This document shows positions 21,102-34,110 of a DNA stretch of 64,000 bases, piece by piece. The position numbers and the translations under genes are program-made. Every line of letters begins with the position of its first letter. Positions within the stretch are counted from its first letter, which is position 1. The notes under the pieces are model-generated. The model did not search any database. It saw only the letters and a program-made list of their open reading frames with translations, and was not told the DNA's origin. This DNA comes from Agarophyton chilense (Eukaryota > Rhodophyta > Florideophyceae > Gracilariales > Gracilariaceae). Where the stretch lies: assembly GCA_030374765.1 (NCBI GenBank), contig JARGXX010000138.1, forward strand, positions 1,116,001 through 1,180,000, written 5' to 3'.

Positions 21102-23570
21102 GAAAACATTCTCGAAAAAATACTGTTCTTTCGTCTGACGCCGGCATGGTGGCGACGTCTTTTATAATGCACTCCGATATCATGAGCTACAGGAAACTTT
21201 ATATCGCATACGCGGAACCATACGTCAGTATCTTTGTAATAAGCGAGTTGTAGTGAGTTTTAATGCTTACAGCCGCTTATCAATACCCCTAAATGATGCT
21301 GGCTTTCGATATTGATGCTGCAAACGGCGCAGCGCTTCAACGAGAGTTTACGAGATGTGCAACGTCGGCGACAATTTTTACGCTGAGTAACGACTTGAAA
21401 AACGTGACAGACGTGCGGGTTGCAAAGAAATTCAAAAGAAAGTGATGAATCAGTCATCGATGTGGTTTTCTTGATGACGCTGACTGCTTTAACTTCCGAA
21501 TTCGAACTGTGCCCATCTGAAGTTTTGTGCGGAGAGATGTTGTTAGTGCAAAAGGAAGACGAATTGTGGGACACTTTACTCGAGCTGACTTGATTAGAGT
21601 TGGTCGGAGCCAACCGAGATCGCCCTTATATAAACAATTTGGAGGAAGACCGGCGCGAGAATTCGTGTGGCTTCCGTTCCAGAACCAGCCAGTCTGTCTC
21701 TAATTGCTTGCATCACTCGAAGCAGCACGCATTTGCGTTTCGTACCGAATTTGAGGCTCTAAACAGATTTTTTTTTACAGCGCTACATCCAAATAATAGC
21801 TTCATTACTGTATCAGTTAAGTGCAAGTATAGAACGGACGCGCGTCGCTTGCATTTTTGTACACGAAGCGGTTTGGCGTTTCGCTCGTGCGATCCATATT
21901 CTCACAATATTTTTTAATCAATCATATTCTCTATAGCGCGGTTACGGTAGTTTGTTATTTCCTCTTTGTCCTACATGACACTTATAAATCGTCTTGCTAT
22001 TTACTAATTATAGGAATGAATATAATTACCGATAAGTTTGTCCCAGTAATTTGTGATATAATTTTTTAAATAAAACACTGTGACGGATTGTCTAATTTGC
22101 GCACCACCCACCCTATCCAGCATTCACAACGTGATTTAGATGAAGTTTGCATCGAAAAGCCGTCATGGGTAATCCATAACAGTCATATTTAAACCACACA
22201 TCTAATGTTTCATAACATTTGACTTTTGTACAAGCGCACTATCTTGTTACAAACCAGATTCTACTTTATATGTTAAGTAGAAAAAAGTTGACATATATTT
22301 TCCTAGCACTTTATTTTAAAGTTTTTAAGTCATAATACTTTTAGTAAGTGCTATTTTAGTTAGTTTTTCGTTGATTATGTCATCCAAAACAATCTCAGAT
22401 GTTCAACCAGAGTGCCTTATTGAATTTTTTTTTGTTTTCAAAGATCGTGTTAATAAAAGTTGTTGAAATCTAGTCCACTTTCACATTTTTGTCCGTAGAA
22501 AAAAGCTTTGTTTCATGCTCATTTTCAATGAGTTTTGTTTTTGCACAACATTACTCACGTCTTCTTTGAAGGTCCGTTTAAAGTAAAAGTGTGTTTATTG
22601 TTGTGTAGATTAACAAATTTTCTTTTTATACTTTGCGTCATATTTAGAGCATGTAACATTAAAATCCAGTTTTTGTTACAATTAGGTGCACGATGACGTA
22701 TCACATCACGACTTACGCTTAATTATACGCCTATTTTCTTTAAAAAAGATGCAGTATGGCTCACACATCGCTTGACTTCATACGAACCATATCTTTTTAT
22801 ATTTGTTAATAGTTTTTGGGCTTTCCAATAGTTTTTGTACGATATTAGCTGGGATTATGCCTTTGTGATCCAACATAACAATTTTCAGATGTGTTCAGAA
22901 AGGTTAATGCAGTACGTGGGCCCCAATGGAGGTCTTTATGGTCTAAAGAATTTGGTTGTGAAAGAAGGTTTTTAACTTAAAATGTTTTATTCGGTGAGAA
23001 ATTGGCGCTACAGTACAAGAAGTGTCGTTTTCGGCCCCATTTTGGGAAGGAATGTGTCTTTGTAACGCACTGTACTTATGTGTAGGTGCTCTCTTTATAG
23101 TGTGACGCTGTGAACGAAACCCGGCAATAAACGTCAGTGGAACCAAAAACTTTTCCGTAACTGAAAGACTCAAACAGATGAATGTAAAATAATTATTCTG
23201 AAATAAACTTTTCCTTGATCATCTTAAAACAGCGCGCAATCCAAAACCTATACCATGAGATACTAAATTAGACTTCCTAGCTCCTGACCAGACATCCCTA
23301 AGGTTTACTAAGGGTTTCAGCCTTATATCTTCCTCTTTACCAAGAAAAAGACGTTTAAAATCATTTCAAAGCTTCTCTGGAAGAGATTGTAACAAAAACA
23401 AAATTTTCCAATTGGCAATCAAAACTGACCATATTTTGAAAAAGTTACACGGAACCACTTGTGAAAGCTTTTCCTTCAGTGCCAGATACAATTTTACCAT
23501 CGCTTCCCTACGATTTCACTGGCTTTTTACTCAGTTAAACTATTTTAGAGGGATCAAGCCCCTTTGATAC
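19961..23570. other. AT-rich region without supported genes
   Basis: Several frames of 60-130 codons exist but none has a recognisable motif. A 117-codon minus frame (21260-21613) is Cys-rich in its second half but has no ATG at its start. A (TA)n microsatellite lies at 21076-21101. I see no RNA gene or transposase remnant in this stretch. Confidence 0.5.
21076..21101. repeat. (TA)n microsatellite
   Basis: An uninterrupted alternating TA run of about 26 bases. Confidence 0.95.
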
Positions 23571-25676
23571 ATATTGAATGCAGTATCCGCTCTAACGGAG
23601 AGAGAAGACACCTGCGACAGCGTTCGGACTGCCAATGGGTCGCTTGCAGCGAAGTAAAAGGGGTGGTAGAGCTACAACACCAGCGAGCTGGAAGAGGGGT
23701 GTAAGGCCACTACTCGCCAGCGAGGGTGAACAGTGCAACTGTAAAACGTTGATGGAACGTAGGTACGAGACGGCTCGTGAAGTGGTTGGGGGCTGACTAT
23801 CTATTATAGCTCGTCCGTATCTCCGGTTAAGTAATCCTAAGCGAGGAACAGAATAGTCATGATGCCCATGTAGTCTCCTTTACTTGGACTCGGCGCTCAC
23901 CTCTGGTACACTATATACTGTGTGCCAGGGTGAGTGCCCAAATAAATATATAAATAATACCCAGTGGTCAGCCAATTAGCCAAACCACAGTATGGGTATG
24001 GTCCCTAATGGACGTCTAGCTACAAAGGGTAGTAAAACCAGCCACGTGGATCGCCACTACATGCGCCGTTACAAGCCAGTCCACTCGTGATACCACGTGT
24101 TCCACTAATGTACCCTGCCTCCTGGCATCCTACGCGGTGTGCCGTTTCATATCACAAGTTTGATGACATCAGTCACTTATGAGTTCCAACCACGACTTCG
24201 CGAAGAATCATCCTATCGGATTCCCTGACATAGTAGAATACTACAGTTAGGAGCACGAGCGGTGATGCCAGGGATTCTTGGTCCACAGTCGGCGTCCCAG
24301 ACATGCTTCAATAGTCCGCCCCTCCTCCGTGCTTCCGTTAACGTTGTCGTTTCTTCACATTGCTTCTGAAGTGTCTGCTTTGTCGCGCCTCTTCCCCTCC
24401 GGATGCGCAAATACTTTCACTCTCCCGTCTGTGTATCTCGAAGAGCGCGGGCGCTATGCGACGGCTGAGTGAGTCGTCCCGTCGGAAAAGCCATGTTTGC
24501 GTTCACCACCTGCCTTTCAAGACCTATCGCCTTGATGCCGCACACGGGGCCACGCCTGGTGCCGCGCCCTTGTACTCTCATCACAAACAAAACTCTTCCC
24601 CCGACGGTTCGTAGAATCTTTCCTGCGGCTCGTGCTAGCCCGAATCCGCCGAAGGCGACCGCCAATGATCCGATTCAGCCTCTGCGGGTTAGGCTTTCTT
24701 CCAAAGAGCACCAGATGTTTTTCGCATGGGAAAAACCTGCCCTCCGCATTCTTTTTGCATCGGGACGTCTCCTACTGGCCGTAGAGCTTGATTGTGTTCA
24801 ACACATAACAAGTTGTTAGTCATCCACCCACCATTAGAATCATTGCAGTCTTTGTGCTTTTGATCTTCCTTGCATTTACCTGGCAGACTTTAGATGTCGG
24901 TCCGCTGTGGCATTATGCTTTTTTAAGCTATGGAAACAATGTCTCCATTGTTGAAGTGCAACCCTCGTGAGGGCCGTTTTCCAGGACTTGGTTGTTTTTC
25001 CGCCTCGGGCGATACTTGTGAGATCTATGAGTAATACCGCTTCTAGCGGGCTGGCGTAGCCAGGTGTATACGCGTTGTACGCGAAGTGCACCGGCGGCCG
25101 TGCGCCGTGGCCCCGATTCGGGTATGACTTACCCACGTGTACCACGGGTGGCCCAGGACAGGTTGGCACAGCATACCTGGATATTTCTCTATTTATTTAG
25201 CTTTATTACACTAGGTTAGGGAGCTCGTTACAGTATTCTACACTATATAGTGCCAGGGCGATCCCGCCCTGACACTCAGTAAACCTCCCCAACCAGGGTT
25301 CTAGGCTCTAAGTCTTTTTCCGCTTTCGCGAGTCTTCCACACTCTACGGAGGTGAAGCCGCGTTACTAACGGTAGACTTATCCACCCTGCGTCAACAGGA
25401 GACTCACCGCTGTTAGCGTGTATATCTTTCATACCCCTGCCGTGTTCTCGCCCCAGTATTGGGTTTGCTACATCTTTCTTTTGGCTCTCGTGGCCTATGC
25501 CCCCGATCGCCCCCACTGGGTGGTCCCCCCTTTATCGCTTGCCCACTCCCGTGGAATACAGCTCATACCTGAGCTGCTCCCTTCTAGCATCCCGCACTCT
25601 CCCCGCTTGGCGTGCCGGTGAACCTCGGCCTTACACCCCGACTTAGTCGTGTTCACTCCGGAGAGGCTCCGTCGCC
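23571..25676. other. LTR-like and unassigned sequence
   Basis: Two stretches (about 23890-23960 and 25180-25290) resemble LTR U3/R parts. They have GTGCCAGG-type inverted repeats (for example AGGGCG/CGCCCT at 25256-25273) next to AATAAA-like runs. An ORF of 116 codons (24469-24819) has no motif I recognise. No protein call is made. Confidence 0.3.
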
Positions 25677-26340
25677 GTGCTACCCTCCTTGGAGGAAGAC
25701 TCGGACATCTTCGTGTGTTTCCGCCGCCCTTGGCGTTGCACCACAATTGTCTTTCTCATGGAGTTCTTCGGACTGTGGTATTTAAAGGGCCTTTTACCGT
25801 GCTTTTTGCTTACCAGAAGTATTCTAGTTGATTTAATCGCCGTCGCTCCGATAGGAGTTGCTGTGGCAGACCAGTCCGAGTTGTTTTTCGCCAAAATCCT
25901 GCGTCTGACCCGAGTTTTGCGACTGCAGAGAATGAGGATGCACACGAAGGCCAGTAGGGGGTTAATGGGCTGCTTTGCCAACGCGCAAGCTCGATTAACG
26001 AGTGTCGATGTCTCGCTTTTTAGTCTTCTTTACGTGTCTGCTGGGTTGTTTTTTCTGATTTGAGAAAGATGTCAACCCAGGTATTCAAAACTTCTTTGAT
26101 GCTTTCTGTATTTTTTTAACGTTACGTGGTCCACTGTCGGCTTCCGAAATTTTTCTTCTTTGACTTCCTGGGGAAGGCTAGGGATGCTGCCACTATCAAC
26201 CGTTTTCATTATTCCTGCTCCTCCGCCATCAACTGACATATTTCCATTCTTATATTGACTTGTTCTGTTGTTCATGGTGTAAACAGGAACTGCACTAACT
26301 TTCTGAACCGGTGCAGTTTTGATTCCCTACAAACTGTCCG
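25677..26340 (+). pseudogene. Voltage-sensor/pore potassium channel pseudogene
   Basis: The frame gives an S2-S3-like segment (LLTRSILVDLIAVAPIGV). An S4-like segment has arginines every third residue (ILRLTRVLRLQRMRM), and an S5-like helix (DVSLFSLLYVSAGLFFLI) follows. After a stop at 26061-26063 and a shift, the pore turret reads KDVNPGIQNFFDAF. After another shift the pore reads VTWSTVGFRNFSSLTSWGRLG, followed by an S6-like segment (STVFIIP). The order matches six-helix K+ channels (Kv/BK-like). The selectivity filter TVGYGD is replaced by TVGFRN, and at least two frameshifts are present. It is a broken host gene or gene fragment. N-terminal and cytoplasmic regulatory domains were not found. 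Confidence 0.6.
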
Positions 26341-27131
26341 AGATTGAGCGCTATCGACGGATTTCTAACCAAACAAATGGCACCACCCCTACTGACCAGC
26401 TCATCAACAGTGAATGGAACTATGGTAACAGGAATGTCTCATATGGTTCTGGAAGTAAGTCGGAAGAGTGTCTGCGCCAAATTGAAACCAATTATTGTCG
26501 ACGTTTTTTTATTGTTCTTGACGACTTGGAGGATCGCTTATGAGGTGAATACGAATCCCCTCTCGCAAGCGACGCATCGTCAGAATTTGCACGTTCAGAG
26601 TCCGACCCCTCGTCCATGCACATGTCTAGACTACGGCCGCCTATCGAATCGTCATCCTCTTTTCCGATAGCCTCAAGCGGGGCGCTGCTGATTCCGTCCA
26701 GCTCGTCTCACAGTCGCGATCGCTGCACTTGCTCTACCCCCTCCTGCGTACCACATCCTCCTAAGCGGTCGCGTCGCATCTTGCCGTTTTACTTCGACTG
26801 ACATTGGTGGCACTCATCACTTCGCTTCCCACCGGTCTTTACCATGTCGCGAGCAAGCCGCTCCTCCAGCCCGTTTTTCGATACAGCCTTCGCTCTCACA
26901 CTACGGGGAGATCGACCTTTCAAGAATCGATGTCTCGAACTCTTCGAACCTGAGGCGGAGGAGGAGTCTTTGGCGCGCGGGGTTTTCGGGCAAGCATTGG
27001 TGAGGCGCATGGGTCTGTCGATACTGTCTCAAGCGAGAGACCCTACTGCTATGGAAAGCAAATGCATCTTAGTCAATCTATGCATACCCTAGGCGCATTT
27101 GCGTATAATGCAAGCCTTCTAGGAGAGGTTT
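26341..27131 (+). other. Unassigned; short frames only
   Basis: Plus-strand frames at 26319-26543 and 26844-27092 are open but carry no motif I recognise. The first may continue the channel's cytoplasmic side (IPYKLSEIERYRR), but that is a guess. Confidence 0.3.
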
Positions 27132-27358
27132 TGCATGACATGGTGCTGCAATAATCATGTGCAGCAAGAGAGTAGATTACGTGGCCGTTTAGCATTCGAT
27201 TGCGTGGCCTTTTAGTGATAGATTACATGGCCGCTAGCCCGCCTTGTCGGGTATATAAGCCCAAGAGCCTGGACTTGGACCCTTGGTTTATCCGTGGTAG
27301 GCAAGCATTCGAATAGTAATCTGAATCATTAAATTGTTCTTTAACAGTAGCATCTACA
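27132..27358 (+). promoter_or_regulatory. LTR-like promoter with TATA box and triplicated motif
   Basis: The stretch begins TGCATGACATGG and ends GCATCTACA. It has a strong TATA box (GGTATATAAGCC, 27250-27261), preceded by three imperfect copies of an ATTACGTGGCCGTTTA-type motif (about 27173-27235). A pyrimidine/C-run (ACCCCCCC) follows the CA end. This is LTR-like, but no second copy is in the window; a host promoter is the alternative. Confidence 0.4.
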
Positions 27359-27390
27359 ACTTACCCCCCCTTTAATTTACCGCAGACCGA

Positions 27391-28601
27391 AATGTCGGTG
27401 TCTTTTTCCCAACAACGGAGCCTGGCGACGATTTAGTCCTCTTCGGACTCTTATTGCGCTCACAGGATCGCCATTTTCGCTCATTCTCCCCCCATCTAAA
27501 TCCAACAAGTCTTCATCGTAAACGGCTTCTGTGAACATGTTCTCCCCCTCCTTCTCCGCCTCGAGTTGCACATTTAGAGGTAGCAACGCAAAATATGCTC
27601 TGTTTCCCACTGCAGTGGGCAGGGGTGTAACCGCCAGCGGAGAGACAATAGCAAGGCTAACCTTGTTCTGCGACGCAGAGTCTGGTTGTGCCATCATCAC
27701 GAATCGGTTGCTGGAGACACCACCGCCGGAGAAGAAGGAGGTAGGGGCGCTGGCAATGGAGAAGCCTGTGCATTTGAGCCAGCTGGGGATCGTAGAGAAG
27801 GAGGGGAGTGGGGGTGGTGATGGGGGTGTACCGGAGGAGGCGTTTCTGGAGGACATGCGTGAACGGTTGAGTAGGGTGGGAGCGCTGTTAAAGGAGGACA
27901 TGGATGAAAAATTTTCGGAGGTAGTGAGTGAGATATAATTCCCTGTGCTCAGTGTGTCAGAGTTTGAGGTTCTATTAGAGGGGATTGCTGGGGTTCGGAA
28001 TCATATGAAGTTGGCTGGTTTTGATAAGGGAGAAGATATTTGTGGGATGGTGTGCAGTGTAGCGTGTGAGGTGGGGAAGGTGTAGAGGGGGAACGAGGAA
28101 TTGAAGGGTGAGTGCGGAGCTGTTGGAGAAGCAAATGGGAGTGTTGCACAAGGGGTGCGATATTCTGGTAGAGATGAAGGAAATTTTGAATGGAGGCGGG
28201 GGAGGGAAGAGCTAACCCCTACAACTGAAAAACGAGGTTGTTATGAGAAAAGGGAAGTAGGAGGGGAGGAGGAGAATCGGGAACATGGGGAGAGCCGGCT
28301 GTAGAAGACGCGCAAAGGGATGGGGCAGGGGAACAAGGATGAAGATGTGGTTGTGCAAGCGCAGTTGGCGGGGGGAGCGCCGCTGGTAGGGTTCCGGATT
28401 GTGGCACACACGACACGGACGGCGGAAAGAATAATGGAGGAGCAGGGAAAGAAACTGATGGGAGGGATGGGAAGCCGGTTTGCGGCACGGAGGGTTTATG
28501 AGAATGGGGAGTGTTTTGCAACGAACTTCTTTAAGATGACGTTCGAGGAGACTGAATCGAAGGTTTCTAATATCCAAGAAGAGATGGAAAAGAGAGAGTA
28601 A
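27391..28601 (+). pseudogene. Unrecognised coding-like tract, possibly gag
   Basis: Downstream of the LTR-like promoter, frames at 27537-27938, 27943-28085, 28101-28304 and 28320-28601 each read as plausible, Glu/Lys-rich, coiled-coil-prone protein (EDMRERLSRVGALLKEDMDEK; ETESKVSNIQEEMEKRE). They are separated by stops or shifts. An ATG at 27391 (MSVSFSQQRSLATI) ends quickly. I recognise no domain. The position directly after an LTR-like unit suggests a degraded gag-type protein; this is weak inference. Confidence 0.35.
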
Positions 28602-29796
28602 AGCGTTTTACGTTTGTAATGATGAAAGGAAGTGCCCGAGTGAGTGAACTATTAGGTATTCCAATCTTGCTATTCGAAAACTGCGTTGATTATTAGGGTG
28701 CAGTGGAATCTGAACTAACACGAGTGCACGCCCCCATTTTCTCGCCCAAACTAGTCACTTTTCCACACATAGCACCCAGTTTTGCACTTACGGATACATT
28801 GACCAAGAGATGGGATGCTCTGGAGTGGAAGGACGCGCGTGGTGGGGGTGGAGCTGTGAAGGAGAAAGAGGATAGTTTTTGCAGGACTACTATACGCTGA
28901 CGATCCCGGAGACGGAATCGCAGCCGTCACTGGGCGGGGAGTGCTTCTGAAGGAAAGTAATGGTAGGGGTAGTACGGAAATTGTGCAGTGATTGAAGAGT
29001 TTATTGGTGTTTGGTAAAAGGAAATAAACTAGCGGTTCACTTCCATCGAACGAGGTGCAAACTACCAATTCAGGACATCTCTGTTCTGCATTGCCCACTG
29101 TTAGTATTCGTGTGAATGGGCGAAGGGGTGTTATCCGAAAAATCTGAATTAATTGCTTGCAGAATGCCTATTCTTCTTTTTTTGCATAATTTTTGACGAT
29201 TTTCTTTGCCCCCTGCGCTTGTAGCACCTCAAACTAGCGTTCGGAGAACACAGACGCTGAACACAGTCTGGTTCTTTGCCGCATGGAGCTGATCCAACTG
29301 CTTCCGTGCGGCGGCGCTTATATTTACCAGCCCCGGGGCCGTCTATGTCGGAAGTGGAGCCTCTCCGGCTACGGCAGGCACGTGCTGGAGGGTAGCTTGA
29401 AAAGCCTTGTGAAGGAGCAACGAATACGGTTGAGCTCTGGAAGCCACCGGGGCTTGAGGTATCTTACAGACAACCCGTGGACTGGCCACCCTCATCTGGG
29501 CTCATTTAGATTGTTATTCTATTTTAATTAGTGTAATAGATTATCATTACAGTGACAGCGAGATCCCAGTGCCTCGCCATTGCTAATCACTTGGCTCGAG
29601 TGATGCTCCTACCTTAGAGTAGGGTAGACACCGTTAGGATACTAAATTACACCCTTTGGCATATTAGTTCCACCAATTGGTCTTCAAGCCATGGCCTCCG
29701 TAGCTCCGAGCTGTAGGGCTACGCAGTAAATGCCATCCCGTTGCACCAGGTACTCTGGGAGTGCCACCATCAAGGATAAAAACCTTAAGACCCGCT
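28602..29796. other. No supported gene
   Basis: An 82-codon plus frame (29283-29531) and other short frames are unconvincing. Around 29549 there is an LTR-like hairpin segment (GTGACAGCGAGATCCCAGTG...). Confidence 0.4.
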
Positions 29797-31870
29797 CTAC
29801 CCCGCTACTCCAGGTTGAGACCAGTACGCTGACCCACCAGTCTTTGCGTTACAAGCCTCTCCAAACTGGCTAATTCTCTTCATGGCATGCTCGCGTATGA
29901 CCCCAATCAGGCCTACCTGGCATTTTGCCTCACGTCGCAGCGCACCCTTCGCGACCACCATACCGCGCAACCATACACGAGAAGACACCAGGTCTTGCAA
30001 CACATTAGCAAGGCTGGTTTCACCGATCCGTACGCAGGAAGCCTGGAGCGCTTCCAGCTCGTCCTCCATACCGGTTATCTCCGTCAGTACACCTGCCTCA
30101 ACCGTCTTCACCTTCTTGGATTAGGGTGGTGTGGCAACAGCCCCTTCGGTTTGATGCACCTAAATGCGTTCGAAGTAGGCTTCCGTGAAACCCACGGGGA
30201 AGGAATTCTGTTTCGTTTTGAAAGGCCAAGGAGACAACTGCCCAGATGGCAACAAAAGGACGACCGGTCGAAATAATCCCCACGCTGGAAAACGGCATCT
30301 GCGGGAACGATTCCTTGTAGTAGTCGTACCACAGGAACTTGGAGCTCTTCGATTAATCTGTTACTAACGCATACTGCAACAGCTTCTCGGCCTCTTCCGG
30401 TGAAAAAGCAGTACCGCGTAGGGTGTTCTGAAGCCCCACATCGGCCAACAGGCACACCAATTGGTAAGGGAACGGAAACAGCCAACTGTACTGCGTGTCC
30501 TCCCCCCCCCAAAGAATGGTACAAGCGCGCATCAACCGAACGGGTATACGTGGCGAAACCATCGTAAGCTACCTGCAGGAACCCCATGAAGGCGAACAGA
30601 GCCGACTCAGCGTATGAAACTTGCATAAACTTCTGAATTCACTGGCTCGAAACCAAAAGCACCTCCGTACGGTACGTGGTCATTTGCGCCGTGGGCACCG
30701 CGAGGTCGTGGGTAACGCTGAAACTTTTCCAAGCTGAAGGGATAAAAACATACACACAGGCTCGGTCTTTCTTACGCAAGTCGAAGAACTCGATTTTTTT
30801 GAACAAAAGAAATAATCCATCGAGGCTTTCATCAGACACTCCGCGGCGAAATGATCACCCCATCACATACGACATAACCAGTAGGGCTTTTTGTACGGCG
30901 GCTCAAACATGGTCAAACTGGGTGGTTGGGGACCTGCAGCTGGGAATCAGAGGTTCTCGCTCAACTTGTTTAACAGATTTTGCAACCCCGAGTGGTAATT
31001 CTGTTCGTCAACGCACCGCACGAACGGAATGTCGCACTTCCTTTTCGTGTTGTTGGCCCCTGCACCAGTATCAACCCTATAATGGTTTCGTCTTTCTTGC
31101 CACGCCGCGGCGCTGGCCCGTTTCGGGTTCCTTGTAGACATTTCGGACAAGGAGCGACTCGTAGGAAGACACCCAAAGCGCGTTGTGCGTCCACATAGTG
31201 ATGACCATACTGGACATAGTACGTCACCGAAAACGAAACTGGTATCTGCTTCCTTTACCCAGATGCGCACGCCGATAGCGTTGATCCCACTCCTGTCCCG
31301 GTAATAGAACCGATCAGAAAAGAGCCGGCACAGGCGCATTCCCTGCGGCGCTACCAGGCCGAAATGACCCACCATAATCTGCCATACGGCTTGGTTGTTG
31401 CGACATACCCAATACACCGACGGTCTCGGTGTTACCAACGTCTGAGTCCGAACCAACCGGAAGTTTGCACGAACGTACTCCCACTCATACCAAAGGACAC
31501 AGAACGAAGGTCTTGCGCATATCTCAGTCGCGTGGGTTGACCAGAACTGGGTCACCAAACGACCTTACGGGATCGCCCGCCATGGCGTTCGTGCGCGCAA
31601 ATACGAAAGCGGGTGGCTTCTTTGTTGGTTGCCACCGAATAAACGTCGCCCTTCTCATGCGCTCGAGTCTCCTACCGGCAGTTACAGAAATGTTCTGCTC
31701 GCGAACGCCGCTCGGTACTTCGAATCCAACCCCTCTCAAAGGGACGGCGACGCCGAATGGTCTCGATCACACCGAAAGAAATGAGGGTCAGCGTCGCACG
31801 GTTTGAAATTCGTACCGGTGTCGTGGGGACCGGTCTCAGTTCTTCACGAGGGAGCGAGAACCCAGGCACT
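29797..31870 (-). pseudogene. Unrecognised broken coding tract, minus strand
   Basis: Several consecutive minus-strand frames (31524-31869, 30947-31558, 30639-30839, 30108-30626, 29797-30111) read like one protein cut by frameshifts. Its C-terminal 100 residues look like a helical, possibly coiled-coil domain (EDELEALQASCVRIGETS). Aromatic and hydrophobic stretches such as FFDLRKKDRACVYVFIPSAW and TYYVQYGHHYVDAQRALGVF look coding rather than random. No known domain is recognised. A C10 run at 30491-30500 lies at one likely frameshift. Confidence 0.35.
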
Positions 31871-32600
31871 GATCGCCGTGTGTTCCCAACTGCTGAGACT
31901 GGCGTCGAATTCAGCCGCTCTCTCAGCGCAATTGTTCATATCTCCCCACCGACACAATCCCTCTCCCTCTTTCGCACTCCGAGGACGGAGCGCAATTTAA
32001 AATTGAGGGTCCGGAGTAGAGTAGCGGAACCGTGCGGATGAGCGGTAACGTCCATTGACTGGCATAATGGACGAACAGTGGTGCGGTCAAGGCTCTTGAC
32101 GGCCAGGCACCGACCTGGGGGTGCCGCGAACCCGAGCGGGGAGGCCGTGGCTGGACACATTACTGATGGGATGGTATGTCACGCCTCATTGCAGAACGAA
32201 TTATGTAACAAAAGCATGGGCAAACGTACATGAACACTGGTTCGGCTTTAAGTGATTGTTTTGGTTTTTAGTCAGAATAGAGTAGGTTTTCCAATAAAAC
32301 CTGAGCCCCAGAGCCCATATGTACATGAGGTCTGCTGCAACCCTTCTACGTAAACGGTAGGCACCCTTAGCATTTATTTTTCCTCGTCTGCGCAGATCAG
32401 CGGCTATTAGGAACAGTTCTAAAATAGGTTTCCAAGCCACCCCTCCCCACCACACGTTCCTGACCATGCCTAGTGGCAGCGACCGCCCATTCTACCGACA
32501 GCCAACCAGTGATTCGTTGCGTACGTGTGGTACACTCACACAAGACGCTCAACCGCTCGGTTCATTCCTTCTTTTAGGAACTATCTCAGGCCAACAGCCA
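31871..32600. other. No recognisable gene
   Basis: Short frames only. I see no motif, repeat or RNA signature that I can support. Confidence 0.45.
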
Positions 32601-34110
32601 TTCAATCCAGCGCATTTTAGAACCACATGGCCCACCCGAATCCTTTACGAATCACGAAACACATGATACTTCCGTCATTACGGAAACAAGCAAGCAGTTA
32701 CCCAAAATCTACCGAATGGGCAACAGCACACGATATCGAACTTAAAAAACTGAAAAAACTGATGGCTATAAAATGCCTTCCCAAACGCATGCTCCCGACA
32801 AGTCGAATTCCCCTCACCATGACGTACAGATACGAACATAGCCTAGACAGAGATCTTATAGGTCATAAGTCCAAATGTTCCGTACAAGGGAACAGAATGA
32901 AACCTAACCAAGTTTTCATCCTAACGAAACAGCAGCACATCTCATGCACGCCCTTTTTATATACGCCAACATCCGAAATTAGATGGATCCTACACCCACA
33001 AAGAACAAGGTGAACAATTGATTTAAAATCTTTACGGCACACCCCCTGCAGGGCATTAGTACATGGACGAAGTATGGAATTTCTTAATCTCTCTTGGTTA
33101 TTACCAATCGTTTGACGACCCAGCCCTATTCATCAAGCGGCAAACTTCCCAAGCAAACTCAATAATATACCTCAACCTCCACGACTTCTTAGTTGCGTCC
33201 ACGAACACTTCCCTCATTGCCAATCTCTATGTACAACTTCACACAAATTAAAACATCAAGCGTATATGTACGCCATTTCAATGCTGGTGCTGAAAAATAA
33301 CAACCGTACCCAACGGCTCAGTAATTATATCCCAACCCCACACGATCCAACAACTTCTAACTATCCTTGGGCTCGAAAAGGCCAATGGAAAACAGAACCC
33401 ATGTACATCTGCTGTCGGATACCACCCATGCACTGCGGAGGAAACTTTAGCACAACGCCCCAAAAGTATATACTGCCAAGTATTTGGCCTTCTTCGTTGG
33501 CTGGCTGAGTGTACGAAACGTGATATTGCGTTCATCACATTCAAACAAACGCTTGCGCTAACAAGACCGACCGAAAGACATTGGAAACAAATCATGTCAG
33601 ACGTAGGATACCTTAAACACATAGCGAATCAAGATCCATACTATCCTCGAAGCTGTTCCAAACTTCCAACGAAACTCTATTAGTTTCTCACTCCGATGCC
33701 TATTTTGCAATCGTCAGCACAACATAATGCTCCCCTTCTGACGCCATGCACTACTTGTAAGACGAACTCATAGATTGGTCCTCACGAAAGCAATAAACAC
33801 CAGCTCTTTCGACTTGTAAAGCACAAAACATTGTCGCCACTCCGGCTACAAGTGACTCTGTGCTATTCAGCCGAACCTTGGAGTTTGTGAGCTTTTTGAT
33901 ATCGATACCATCCTAAATGCGAATCGACAACCAAGCTGCGATCGCTACAGACCTCCAACAAGGTGCAAGAAAACGTCGCAAGTACATGGATCTCCAGCAT
34001 CACTTTTTGCGGCACCACATCTGCACAAAAAACATAGCCGTCTAGAACTTCCTTTCCGCGCAGCAAAAAGCAGACATTATGACAAAACCATTGAAGCCGT
34101 AAGCTTTCAA
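32601..34110 (+). pseudogene. Copia RT-RNase H remnant
   Basis: Read across frames on the plus strand. WATAHDIELKKLKKL and PLTMTYRYEH align with the linker and RT start of the nested element at 47120-51751. LGYYQSFDDPALFIKRQ and LNLHDFLVAST lie at the RT palm; LNLHDFLV replaces the I-D-D-F catalytic motif, so a catalytic Asp is lost. A final RNase H piece gives DLQQGARKRRKYMDLQHHFL. There are many stops. No LTRs were found. Confidence 0.7.

Noticed and set aside
21260-21613. 117-codon Cys-rich minus-strand frame with a TATATAAG just upstream
   Set aside because: The frame starts at TTG with no upstream ATG, the TATA box would be only about 20 bp from it, and no domain fits.
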